From a virus, in the IMG/VR virus record IMGVR_UViG_3300036770_003845, positions 1 through 41,696 of that record: a stretch of DNA of 41,696 nucleotides; one strand, given 5' to 3'. Below are positions 13,938 through 20,083 of the stretch, piece by piece. The first letter of the stretch is position 1, and every line of letters starts with the position of its first letter. The notes below the pieces were generated by a model, which did no database searches, was not told the origin of the DNA, and saw only the letters and a program-made list of their open reading frames with translations. The translations under genes and the position numbers were made by a program.

Positions 13938-14131
13938 TTGTTGATCTTTCGGACGAGGGCCGAGGTGGCTCCGAGGGTCAGGATGCTGGCGGCGAGGATC
14001 AGGGTGCTGTAGATCACTCGTTCTCCTGTGGCTTGGGCAATTCCTTCATCTCGACTGCGCTCTTGCCAGTATGCCTGCCGCATGTAGGTGGGGCCGAGAG
14101 GGGAACGTGGGTCGTGACGGTGTTTGTGCAT
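13934..14131 (-). CDS. Small membrane protein
   Basis: The 65-residue protein from the ATG at 14131 (MHKHRHDPRS) has a His/Arg-rich soluble N terminus and a C-terminal hydrophobic segment (VIYSTLILAASILTLGATSA) ending in RKINK. It looks like a tail-anchored membrane protein. A GGAG stands 9 bases before this ATG; an in-frame ATG at 14140 touches that GGAG and is less likely. Function is unknown. Confidence 0.6.
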   Translation of the reverse strand: MHKHRHDPRSPLGPTYMRQAYWQERSRDEGIAQATGERVIYSTLILAASILTLGATSALVRKINK

Positions 14132-14153
14132 TTCGGGCATCTCCAGGTCTGGC

Positions 14154-14303
14154 TCATGGGTCCGTGAGTTGCAGGATCATTACGCATGGGTCGTCGCTCT
14201 CGAGCTGCTCTGGGGTTTCCTCGGTGCCGTCATGGTAGACGCATCGGATCGGCAGGCAGTAGCCCTGTTTGATGCCGTGCTCGATCCATTCTTCGCGGGT
14301 CAT
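14154..14303 (-). CDS. Small hypothetical protein
   Basis: The 49-residue acidic protein begins MTREEWIEHGIKQGYCLPIR. Short proteins of this kind with an amphipathic N-terminal helix and two Cys residues are common in phage early regions. The start overlaps the stop of the 27-residue membrane peptide (ATGA), supporting a coupled chain of small genes. No family is recognised. Confidence 0.6.
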   Translation of the reverse strand: MTREEWIEHGIKQGYCLPIRCVYHDGTEETPEQLESDDPCVMILQLTDP

Positions 14304-14383
14304 TCGGTGAACGCTTTCCAGAATGCGACGAGCAACGCCGTGATGTAGAGCGCCATCACCCCGGTGAGCAGGAAATCGGTCAC
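14300..14383 (-). CDS. 27-residue membrane peptide
   Basis: The reading frame MTDFLLTGVMALYITALLVA followed by FWKAFTE is almost entirely one membrane-spanning helix. It starts with GTG at 14383 overlapping the stop of the gene above and ends in an ATGA overlap with the gene below, with no gap on either side. The double coupling is the reason for listing so short a gene. Confidence 0.5.
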   Translation of the reverse strand: MTDFLLTGVMALYITALLVAFWKAFTE

Positions 14384-14532
14384 GACCGTCCGGCCAACTG
14401 GGAGTAGAGCAAGTCGAGCTGCTTGTAGTTGTGCTGCCAATGGTTGACGGCGATGTCCAGGGTGGAGACGCGCGTCTCGAGTTCTTCGATTTGCTCGCGC
14501 AGTTCGGCGATGATCCGGTCCTTGTCATCCAT
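14380..14532 (-). CDS. Small coiled-coil protein
   Basis: The 50-residue protein MDDKDRIIAELREQIEELET and onward has regular Ile/Leu heptads, so it should form a short coiled coil. A GGAG lies 8 bases before the ATG at 14532, which sits within the end of the preceding gene. It overlaps the next gene by GTGA. Function is unknown. Confidence 0.6.
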   Translation of the reverse strand: MDDKDRIIAELREQIEELETRVSTLDIAVNHWQHNYKQLDLLYSQLAGRS

Positions 14533-14863
14533 TCTGGCGCTCCATCCAGGCGTCGCGTCCAGCGTCGGTGATGGCGCAGACGATGCGCTGGCGGCCCGAT
14601 GCGTTCGGGCGGGTGTCGCCGGTCGGGGCGATCCAGCCGAGGGCGCGCAGGTCCGAGCACCGGCGTCGCTTGCCTTCGTCGGCGAGCGTGGCGGGCCTGC
14701 CGATCAGCATCTCGACGGCTTCCTCGTCGGTGACGTCGTTCAGGCAGTAGACCTCCAGCAGCTGGTACATGGCGGTCATGCGTTTGGTTTTGGTTGGTGC
14801 TTGCTGGCTGGTTGCCGGATCTTTGGCTCGGTATGTCAATGGCAGTTCGATGACGTTCGTCAT
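14525..14863 (-). CDS. Winged-helix-like hypothetical protein
   Basis: The 112-residue protein begins MTNVIELPLTYRAKDPATSQ. Phrases such as DPATSQQA and a later helical region with ALGWIAPTGDTRPNASGRQR resemble small winged-helix phage proteins that act in replication or transcription control. The ATG at 14863 overlaps the stop of the upstream zinc-ribbon gene (ATGA). An in-frame ATG two codons earlier (14869) follows AAGGGA and is also possible. The DNA-binding role is inferred. Confidence 0.6.
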   Translation of the reverse strand: MTNVIELPLTYRAKDPATSQQAPTKTKRMTAMYQLLEVYCLNDVTDEEAVEMLIGRPATLADEGKRRRCSDLRALGWIAPTGDTRPNASGRQRIVCAITDAGRDAWMERQNG

Positions 14864-15036
14864 TCCCATTCTTCCCTTCTGTATTTGTAGTAGACGCTGT
14901 GTTGTTGGCAGGTGTTGCAGGTGATGGTGCCGGTTTGTGGCTGGAAGTTGTGGCGGGTGACCGGGTTGACGGCTTGCCCGCACATGTCACAGTCGGCTTC
15001 GGTGGGGGGTTCGTGATGCCCGTGCATTTTCGGCAT
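14860..15036 (-). CDS. Small zinc-ribbon protein
   Basis: The 58-residue protein MPKMHGHHEPPTEADCDMCG and onward contains two CxxC pairs, CDMC (16-19) and CNTC (40-43), which fit a single zinc ribbon. It ends EEWE and overlaps the next start as ATGA. Its first 50 bases overlap the end of the WhiB-like gene, and no good ribosome site precedes the ATG at 15036, so the exact start is uncertain. Confidence 0.55.
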   Translation of the reverse strand: MPKMHGHHEPPTEADCDMCGQAVNPVTRHNFQPQTGTITCNTCQQHSVYYKYRREEWE

Positions 15037-15547
15037 GTACCAAGTGTACGAGAGTCTTCAATGTTGGCATTGTCACGGGGTCGTTGTCCCGGTTTCGCCA
15101 CCCTCGAGAGGCTTGTGCATGTGCCTCCTTGCAGGCGTCGCACGGTGGTTCTTTGCGACGACGGTGCTGCTCGTATCCGGCCGACGTGCCGTGTCGCATG
15201 GGGCGTTTGGCGTTGACGGCGACCGGCTTGTTTGAGATGTAGTTCACGCCGGAGATGATTTGTCGTTTCAGTAGGCGTCGTTCTCGTTCGGTGGTGCCTC
15301 CGAAGACCCCGACGGTGATGCCCGGTAGTTGCAGGGCGTACTCGAGGCATTCTTGCTTGACGGGGCAGGGCGGCGTGCCGGGGTGGCCTTTCTTGGCGGG
15401 AGTGCCGTTGCAGATCACCTTGGCTTCTTTGCCATTCTCGCCGACGCCGGGCATGAACAGTTCGGGGTTCATGCCACGGCACGCAGCGTGCTCTTTGAAC
15501 GAGTCGTCCACCTGGTTTTCCCAGGGCATGTAGAACTTTTCAGTCAT
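14987..15547 (-). CDS. WhiB-family iron-sulphur regulator with C-terminal extension
   Basis: The 186-residue protein starts at the ATG at 15547 (MTEKFYMPWE) after GGAGGGA. WhiB proteins bind a [4Fe-4S] cluster through four Cys and modulate sigma-factor-dependent transcription; they are confined to actinobacteria and their phages. Cys23, Cys46, Cys61 and Cys67 provide the ligands, with CPVKQECLEYAL and GVFGGTTERERR (a G-[VI]-x-G-G turn) as hallmarks. Unusually, 14 residues separate the second and third Cys, where two are normal. A C-terminal module RHGTSAGYEQHRRRKEPPC with a second Cys follows. The protein probably redirects host transcription. In-frame sequence upstream to 15691 is not supported. 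Confidence 0.88.
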   Translation of the reverse strand: MTEKFYMPWENQVDDSFKEHAACRGMNPELFMPGVGENGKEAKVICNGTPAKKGHPGTPPCPVKQECLEYALQLPGITVGVFGGTTERERRLLKRQIISGVNYISNKPVAVNAKRPMRHGTSAGYEQHRRRKEPPCDACKEAHAQASRGWRNRDNDPVTMPTLKTLVHLVHAENARASRTPHRSRL

Positions 15548-15764
15548 GGCTGTATTCCCTCCATGCTGAGACGGCGTCACCGATGCGCCAGGCTGACTCA
15601 ATGGTTTCGTCGGCTTTGTCCAGTTCTTGAACAAGTCGGTCGCCTCGGAGACGGAGCTGGTCACGCTCGACGCGCAGTTCGTCAATAACACGGGCGCATT
15701 CGCGGAGATGCTGGCGCATGAACCTAACTTCGGATTCTGGGGTGCGGTAGCGGCGTCGAAACAT
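15540..15764 (-). CDS. Small coiled-coil hypothetical protein
   Basis: The 74-residue protein MFRRRYRTPESEVRFMRQHL and onward is basic, helical and rich in Arg, Leu and Glu heptads in its middle. The ATG at 15764 lies four bases after GGAGG, whereas the ATG one codon earlier is too close. It overlaps the end of the recT-like gene and ends 2 bases before the WhiB start region. Function is unknown. Confidence 0.6.
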   Translation of the reverse strand: MFRRRYRTPESEVRFMRQHLRECARVIDELRVERDQLRLRGDRLVQELDKADETIESAWRIGDAVSAWREYSHD

Positions 15765-16696
15765 CATCCCTCCAATTTCCGCAGGTAGGTGATGATCGTG
15801 TCGACTTCGTCCATGCGGATGGCCTGAAGCAGGTTGATGTCTCGACCCACGATGCCGGAGACGAGGGCGGGCAGTTCGTCGTTGCCGATGTTCACGCCGC
15901 GGGCGATGGCTCGGATCATGTTCAACTGCTTGGCCGACGCGACACGGTCGTTGGTCGGGGCCGGGCGGTCCTCCACGATTTCGGCTTCGTGGACGATGGC
16001 GTCGGGGAAGTGCTCGCGCCATTCCTCCTCGGCGTCCCACGACGTTTCGACCACCGGCTCGGCGACCGCTGACGGGGCTGTGACGTTCTCGAGCACTATC
16101 TCTGCGGGGATCGGCTCAGCGGGCGTCTGAGGGGCATCCAGGGCCGTCTGAGGGGCTTCTGGAGCCTGCATCTCGTACTCCTGGCCGGAGATGGACATGA
16201 CTTCCTCCGGGGTGTAGGACAGTCCGGCGATGATGTCGGCGAACAGCATGCGGCACAGTTCCGAGGTGGCTCGGGCCAGGAGCATGGCTCGAGGGTACGT
16301 CTTCCACGCGCCCCGGCCAGCCAGGCCAGCGAGCTGGGCGTCCTTCAGGGTCCATTCGACGGTGGCTTCGGAGCCGGAGTCGGAACGACGGCCGTACAGG
16401 ACGACACGGTCGTTGCTGGCGACCTTCACGTCGATGCGGTGACCGGCTTTCAGGACGAGGCCGCGCATGCCTTCGGGCGACAGCGACGGCTTGCCTTCGA
16501 TGACGTGGATCTGTGTCAACGACTGCATGGGGCCGAGGCCGATTTCCTCGCCGTACAGGACGGCGGCGTACACCGATTCGGGCTTGCCTCGGAAGGCGGT
16601 CGGCACGAACGGGGTGTTCGCAATCTTCTGTGCCACTTTCCATGACACTTCCGCAGGCGACAAAGGCCGTGCGGGTTCGGGCAGGTTGGTTGTCAT
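15764..16696 (-). CDS. recT: RecT-family single-strand annealing protein
   Basis: The 310-residue protein resembles the RecT/Bet class of phage proteins that anneal complementary DNA strands in recombination and genome end repair. The N-terminal 190 residues hold the family block with FRGKPESVYAAVLYGEEIGL and GKPSLSPEGMRGLVLKAGH, then AWKTYPRAMLLARATSELCR. A disordered Ala/Pro/Glu-rich linker and a small helical C-terminal domain follow. The ATG at 16696 follows AAGGGAAAG. No partner 5'-3' exonuclease is recognised nearby. The upstream 170-residue protein probably acts with it. Confidence 0.85.
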   Translation of the reverse strand: MTTNLPEPARPLSPAEVSWKVAQKIANTPFVPTAFRGKPESVYAAVLYGEEIGLGPMQSLTQIHVIEGKPSLSPEGMRGLVLKAGHRIDVKVASNDRVVLYGRRSDSGSEATVEWTLKDAQLAGLAGRGAWKTYPRAMLLARATSELCRMLFADIIAGLSYTPEEVMSISGQEYEMQAPEAPQTALDAPQTPAEPIPAEIVLENVTAPSAVAEPVVETSWDAEEEWREHFPDAIVHEAEIVEDRPAPTNDRVASAKQLNMIRAIARGVNIGNDELPALVSGIVGRDINLLQAIRMDEVDTIITYLRKLEG

Positions 16697-16707
16697 TGCT
16701 TTCCCTT

Positions 16708-17220
16708 CTAGTTGGTGATCTGGATGTTGGATCGACCGTACGTCACCTCAGAGTACGAATCGACGTTGATGCCATGTTCGCGCAGGGGTGTGACACGCCA
16801 GCCAAGCGAGCCGGTCAGCGGGAGCACCTGCTCGAGCAGGCCGAGCAACTGCATGATGTTCTCGGTCTTCAGTTCGCCGGTGCCGTCGGGGTCGAGGGTG
16901 GTTCGGACGAGGTGTCGAAGCAGTTCGGGCGACTCCCATTTGCGGGATGACGTCGTGCGCTTTTCGATAACGCCGAGTCCGTCGATGGCTTCCTTCTTGT
17001 TAGGCATGAGCGCGGCAACATTTTCCTCACATTCACGGACGAAGGCGTCCAGCTCGAACTTGATCTTGCGTGCCTCGTTCACGACCCAGGCGAGCGTCTG
17101 CCAATCACCGGCTGCGTACAGCTCGGCGCGACGTTCGTCGGCTCGCATCAGGTCGGCTCGCAGGCCGCTTGTTGTTGCCGTTGCCACTTCGTTGGCGACG
17201 GGGACTGGCAGGTTGGTCAT
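16708..17220 (-). CDS. Hypothetical protein upstream of RecT
   Basis: The 170-residue protein begins MTNLPVPVANEVATATTSGL. It is mainly helical (residues 20-75, with KIKFELDAFVRECEENVAAL), followed by a mixed C-terminal part. The opening resembles that of the RecT protein, but the rest does not. The ATG at 17220 follows AAAGGG. Being immediately upstream of recT suggests a recombination accessory role. The 3' end of the HNH endonuclease gene runs 116 bases into this gene in another frame. Confidence 0.6.
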   Translation of the reverse strand: MTNLPVPVANEVATATTSGLRADLMRADERRAELYAAGDWQTLAWVVNEARKIKFELDAFVRECEENVAALMPNKKEAIDGLGVIEKRTTSSRKWESPELLRHLVRTTLDPDGTGELKTENIMQLLGLLEQVLPLTGSLGWRVTPLREHGINVDSYSEVTYGRSNIQITN

Positions 17221-18082
17221 TGGTTTTCCCTTTCATTTGTTTGGCGATCATGTCGGGGTAGTTCTCCACTACCCATGCGACGAGGTCTTCGGGGCGCTGG
17301 CCCGTTGGCTGGGGTTTTGTCCATAGTTCGAGGTTTTCAATCCGGTTGTCGTGCCGGATGCCGTTGATGTGGTGAATGTTCTCAAAGGGGTGTAGCGCAC
17401 GACCGTGACGCTGCTCCCACACGACCCGGTGCTGTGAAACACGCTTATTTTTGAACGTGCCGTAGACATATCCTTGCTCGCCTGGGGCGAGCCATTTGAT
17501 TTGGTCAACAGTTTCAGCCGGTGTAGATGGCTCATAAAGTGCATCGCCGTGGTTTTTCCAACGGTGATAGTGCATATTGCACATATGTTTGGCGGTTGCC
17601 TTTTTCCCACAACCATCCACAGTGCAAACGGTGTTGACGATACGTTGACGTTCCGGCGTCCCATGTTCGCGCCAAAGGCTGTAGTGGGCAGAGCACCAAC
17701 CGCGAGCAAAGATTTTTTTGTTGCACCCATCAATAGCGCAAACCATTTTCCCCGCAGTTCTCATTTTGATGTAGTGATCCGCGCAATAACCATGAGTTTC
17801 TGCTTTTGCGCTGCAATTTTTGTTGTGGCAAATCCCGACTTTGGGACGCAAATTGATTGAAACGCTGCCGTGTCGAGTTAGTCGAGCGTTGTGTTTGCTA
17901 CACAGGCCGTTGCCGTAATGGGGGCTGTTGCAGTCTTTGACTGAACATTGGCCGCGATATTTTGTTTTGTCGACCAAAGGGTCACCGTATGTTTTCCACT
18001 TTTGGTAATGCTTGTTGCAATACCCGTGGCCGTAATGCTTGTTGTCGCATCCGTCTACTGAGCAGGTCTTCGTGTTCCCCAT
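17105..18082 (-). CDS. HNH endonuclease with five zinc-finger repeats
   Basis: The 325-residue protein from the ATG at 18082 (MGNTKTCSVDGC) has five tandem zinc fingers of the form C-x4-C-x9-C-x2-H beginning near residues 7, 46, 85, 115 and 153, each ending in an HY or HN helix. An HNH nuclease domain follows (RVSQHRVVWEQRHG, then IHHINGIRHDNRIENLELW, about residues 214-254). This is the plan of phage homing-type endonucleases that cut one site in related genomes. It has its own strong promoter placed for a leaderless mRNA, looks more A/T-rich than its neighbours and overlaps the next gene, all signs of an inserted mobile gene. A GTG at 18106 is an alternative start. Confidence 0.85.
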   Translation of the reverse strand: MGNTKTCSVDGCDNKHYGHGYCNKHYQKWKTYGDPLVDKTKYRGQCSVKDCNSPHYGNGLCSKHNARLTRHGSVSINLRPKVGICHNKNCSAKAETHGYCADHYIKMRTAGKMVCAIDGCNKKIFARGWCSAHYSLWREHGTPERQRIVNTVCTVDGCGKKATAKHMCNMHYHRWKNHGDALYEPSTPAETVDQIKWLAPGEQGYVYGTFKNKRVSQHRVVWEQRHGRALHPFENIHHINGIRHDNRIENLELWTKPQPTGQRPEDLVAWVVENYPDMIAKQMKGKTNDQPASPRRQRSGNGNNKRPASRPDASRRTSRRAVRSR

Positions 18083-18088
18083 ACACCC

Positions 18089-18117
18089 ATTATCCGGTAC
18101 GGTCACCCGACTGTCAA
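18089..18117 (-). promoter_or_regulatory. Consensus promoter of the HNH endonuclease gene
   Basis: On the minus strand TTGACA (18112-18117), a 17-base spacer and GATAAT (18089-18094) form a near-perfect sigma-70 promoter. RNA should begin around 18082, exactly at the ATG, so the message would be leaderless. The -35 box overlaps no gene except the last bases before the upstream stop at 18119-18121. Confidence 0.8.
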
Positions 18118-18118
18118 G

Positions 18119-18700
18119 TCACAACTTCCATTGCCACCATCTTTTTTCGTAACCGTGGCGGTCGATTGAATACTGGTACAGGGCGAAGGCGGCTTGAGCG
18201 TTCACTTCCCACGAGCACAGGTCGGTCGTTTCGTCAAGGATGCCAAGGTTGCCGAGGTAACCAGCCGGGTGCGGGTTCCAGCGGTTCTTCACCGTCCAGC
18301 TCTGATTGATTTGCCAGGCGCCCCAACTGCCTTTGAACTTTCCGCTACCAGGATCATCGCCGTTGTGGGCGCATCGTGGCTGGCCGGTGCCGTAGTCAAT
18401 GTCGCAACGAGATTCGCGCCACGCCAGGCGGTCAAGGTGCTCAAGCTCGTGCTCGGGGAAACCGGCGGCTCGAGCGAACGGGATCAGGTTCGCACACTTT
18501 GGCGTGAACGTCAGCGCCGGGAGCGTCGTTGTTGTGGCGGTCGGGGCAACGGTCGACGTCGTGGTGGGCGGCGTCGTGGTCGTGGTGGGTGCGACGGTGG
18601 TTGTTGGGGCTGGGGCGGTGGTAGGGGCTGGAGCCTCGGCGAGAGCGACCCCGCAGGCCGATAACGCAAAGACGAACAAGGTTTTGGTGATGGTACGCAT
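18119..18700 (-). CDS. Secreted transglycosylase-like cell-wall hydrolase
   Basis: The 193-residue protein starts at the ATG at 18700 after AGGAGG. Residues 1-16 form a signal peptide (MRTITK, then TLFVFALSAC); LSAC fits a lipobox, so Cys16 may carry lipid. A Thr/Pro/Ala-rich linker (20-65) leads to a lysozyme-like domain with LAWRESRCD (Glu as likely catalytic acid) and SWGAWQINQSW, typical of bacterial lytic transglycosylase or resuscitation-type domains. It would cleave peptidoglycan outside the membrane without a holin. It stands far from the lysis cassette, next to its own promoter, so a second lysin, entry aid or superinfection factor is possible. Confidence 0.82.
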   Translation of the reverse strand: MRTITKTLFVFALSACGVALAEAPAPTTAPAPTTTVAPTTTTTPPTTTSTVAPTATTTTLPALTFTPKCANLIPFARAAGFPEHELEHLDRLAWRESRCDIDYGTGQPRCAHNGDDPGSGKFKGSWGAWQINQSWTVKNRWNPHPAGYLGNLGILDETTDLCSWEVNAQAAFALYQYSIDRHGYEKRWWQWKL

Positions 18701-18764
18701 GGAATCCTCCTGTTACGGCAGACGAGGCCGGAGCCGTCGAGTCTGCGTTTGTGTGCGTACCGCC

Positions 18765-18792
18765 AGATTACTAGGTCGCGACGTACTGTCAC
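18765..18792 (-). promoter_or_regulatory. Promoter of the secreted transglycosylase gene
   Basis: On the minus strand GTGACA (18787-18792), a 16-base spacer and TAATCT (18765-18770) make a sigma-70-like promoter in the 115-base gap before the gene. An inverted repeat GACGT-N6-ACGTC overlaps the -35 region and could be an operator. Confidence 0.55.
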
Positions 18793-18815
18793 GTCATACA
18801 ACCGTAATGTGTTGA

Positions 18816-18965
18816 CTACCTGCGGTTCTGTGACATCCCGGCTTCGCTCATCGCAATGGCGAGAGCCTGCGTCGGGTTTGTCACCTTCGGGCCAGTCTTG
18901 GAGCCGGAGCGGAGCTTGCCGCGCTTGAACTCGCCCATGACTTTGCCGATCTTCGCCTCGTTCAC
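18816..18965 (-). CDS. Small conserved phage protein (DUF6496-like)
   Basis: The 49-residue protein begins MNEAKIGKVMGEFKRGKLRS (GTG start) and continues SGSKTGPKVTNPTQALAIAM. Tiny proteins with KVMxEFKxGxLxSG and a later QAxAIAxSEA are a common family of unknown function in phages and bacteria. The GTG at 18965 follows AAGGAG and overlaps the upstream stop. The family label is from memory of the motif only. Confidence 0.65.
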   Translation of the reverse strand: MNEAKIGKVMGEFKRGKLRSGSKTGPKVTNPTQALAIAMSEAGMSQNRR

Positions 18966-19117
18966 TTCAGTCTCCTTGCAGCTCGAGCGTTGTCCACCAG
19001 ATTAGGGTACGGGCGGCCAGCCTCGGAAGCCAGGCGCTTGGCAAGGGCGACGCCTTCGGGGCCGAGAGTCTTCGACTTCTTCTTCGGATTGTCGGTTTCC
19101 CAGAATGCCTTCTTCAT
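18962..19117 (-). CDS. Small basic hypothetical protein
   Basis: The 51-residue protein MKKAFWETDNPKKKSKTLGP and onward is rich in Lys and Arg and has a helical middle (GVALAKRLASEAGRP). It overlaps the upstream stop as ATGA and the downstream GTG by its own stop. It looks like one of a set of tiny conserved phage proteins of unknown role that includes the genes on either side. Confidence 0.6.
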   Translation of the reverse strand: MKKAFWETDNPKKKSKTLGPEGVALAKRLASEAGRPYPNLVDNARAARRLK

Positions 19118-19443
19118 CGCTTGTCTGCTTTCTGCTTGGCGTACTGCTCGAGCAGGCGCTTGCCCATGCTCTTGGCTTCGGCCTTGGAGTCTGCGCCCCA
19201 GGCTTGCAGGGACAACAGTAGTCGGGTCGGTTCGCCGTTCGGCTTACGTTCGGGGCCAGCCATGTTGCCCATGCGCGACAGGAATGATCCCTTGCGGCGT
19301 ATTTCTTCGGGGCCGGACGGGCGACCCTTGACCGGGGCTTGCAACGTCCCACCCGTCTCACGCTTGTAGGAGGCTCGACCGGCGGCGTTCAGGCCACCCT
19401 CAGGGTTCTTGCCTTCCTTGCGCTGCCAAGCGGGAGAGGCCAT
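19114..19443 (-). CDS. Conserved phage hypothetical protein
   Basis: The 109-residue basic protein begins MASPAWQRKEGKNPEGGLNA. The phrase SPAWQRxEGKNPxGGLN is typical of a conserved family of phage proteins of unknown function, often encoded near small genes like the two downstream. A helical C terminus follows (LSLQAWGADSKAEAKSMGKR). The ATG at 19443 overlaps the upstream stop (TGATG). A longer in-frame reading to 19767 lies across other genes and is rejected. Confidence 0.65.
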   Translation of the reverse strand: MASPAWQRKEGKNPEGGLNAAGRASYKRETGGTLQAPVKGRPSGPEEIRRKGSFLSRMGNMAGPERKPNGEPTRLLLSLQAWGADSKAEAKSMGKRLLEQYAKQKADKR

Positions 19444-19712
19444 CACGCACCCATGCTCATCGGCGGCACCATGCCACCACCCTGCGGGGCAGGCATCGGG
19501 GCCAACTGCGGGGGCATCCGCATCGCGAGGCCAGACGGCATACCGCCACCCATCGCCTCGGCGACATCCTCGGTGACCATGCCGGTTCCCATGCAGACGG
19601 GACACGGGGCCATTTCTTCTGCCTCGTTCCCCATCTCGCCGCCCATGCCCATGCCACCAGGCATGCCACCGGCCATCATTGCTGCCAATCCCTGAATAGG
19701 TGCTTGTGCCAT
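19443..19712 (-). CDS. Met/Gly-rich protein with CxxC motif
   Basis: The 89-residue protein (MAQAPIQGLAAMMAGGMPGG and onward) is very rich in Met, Gly and Pro and mostly disordered, with one CPVCMGTG motif (residues 37-44) of the zinc-hairpin type seen in DnaJ-like proteins. The ATG at 19712 overlaps the upstream stop (TAATG). The role is unknown; chaperone-like or metal-binding are possibilities only. Confidence 0.55.
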   Translation of the reverse strand: MAQAPIQGLAAMMAGGMPGGMGMGGEMGNEAEEMAPCPVCMGTGMVTEDVAEAMGGGMPSGLAMRMPPQLAPMPAPQGGGMVPPMSMGA

Positions 19713-20083
19713 TATGCGCTCCAGACGACGATTCGTAGCCCGTCGACACCGTCGACAAGCGGTGCATGGAAGTCTATTCGGGTCAGAATGTCCGGCGTGT
19801 CATCTTCGATGATTCCGGCGTCGACAAGACCGTCAATGGCGGCCTTGGCGGCCGGGAAGCAGGCGGCCGTGTCCTGGGGGGATCGGCCGTTCTTGTGGAG
19901 CGGGACCACCGACACTCTGATCTTCTCGTATTGGGGGATGCCAGCCTCCAGGGCGGCCTCGGCGAACATGGTGCGCCACCACTTGGTGTCGCTGGCCCGT
20001 CGGCCCCAGTTGTTCTGTTTGCGTTCCTGGTTGAGGGTGGTAGGGCGTCGGCCATGCACCTCGAGATACCAGTTTTCAGCCAA
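19712..20083 (-). CDS. RusA-like Holliday-junction nuclease
   Basis: The 123-residue protein resembles the RusA family of small phage resolvases, dimeric enzymes that cut branched DNA before packaging. Family features are an N-terminal RPTTLNQERKQNNWGRRA, a central strand with RVSVVPLHKNGRSPQDTAAC, and PAAKAAIDGLVDAGIIEDD, where Asp residues bind magnesium. The start is TTG at 20083 with GAGGT six bases ahead, overlapping the stop of the giant gene. It may resolve RecT-made or replication branches. Placement after virion genes is compatible with a packaging role. Confidence 0.68.
   Translation of the reverse strand: MAENWYLEVHGRRPTTLNQERKQNNWGRRASDTKWWRTMFAEAALEAGIPQYEKIRVSVVPLHKNGRSPQDTAACFPAAKAAIDGLVDAGIIEDDTPDILTRIDFHAPLVDGVDGLRIVVWSA

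Noticed and set aside
18990-19331. Plus-strand frame opposite the tiny conserved phage genes
   Set aside because: The minus-strand chain has exact stop-start overlaps and ribosome sites; the opposing frame has neither.
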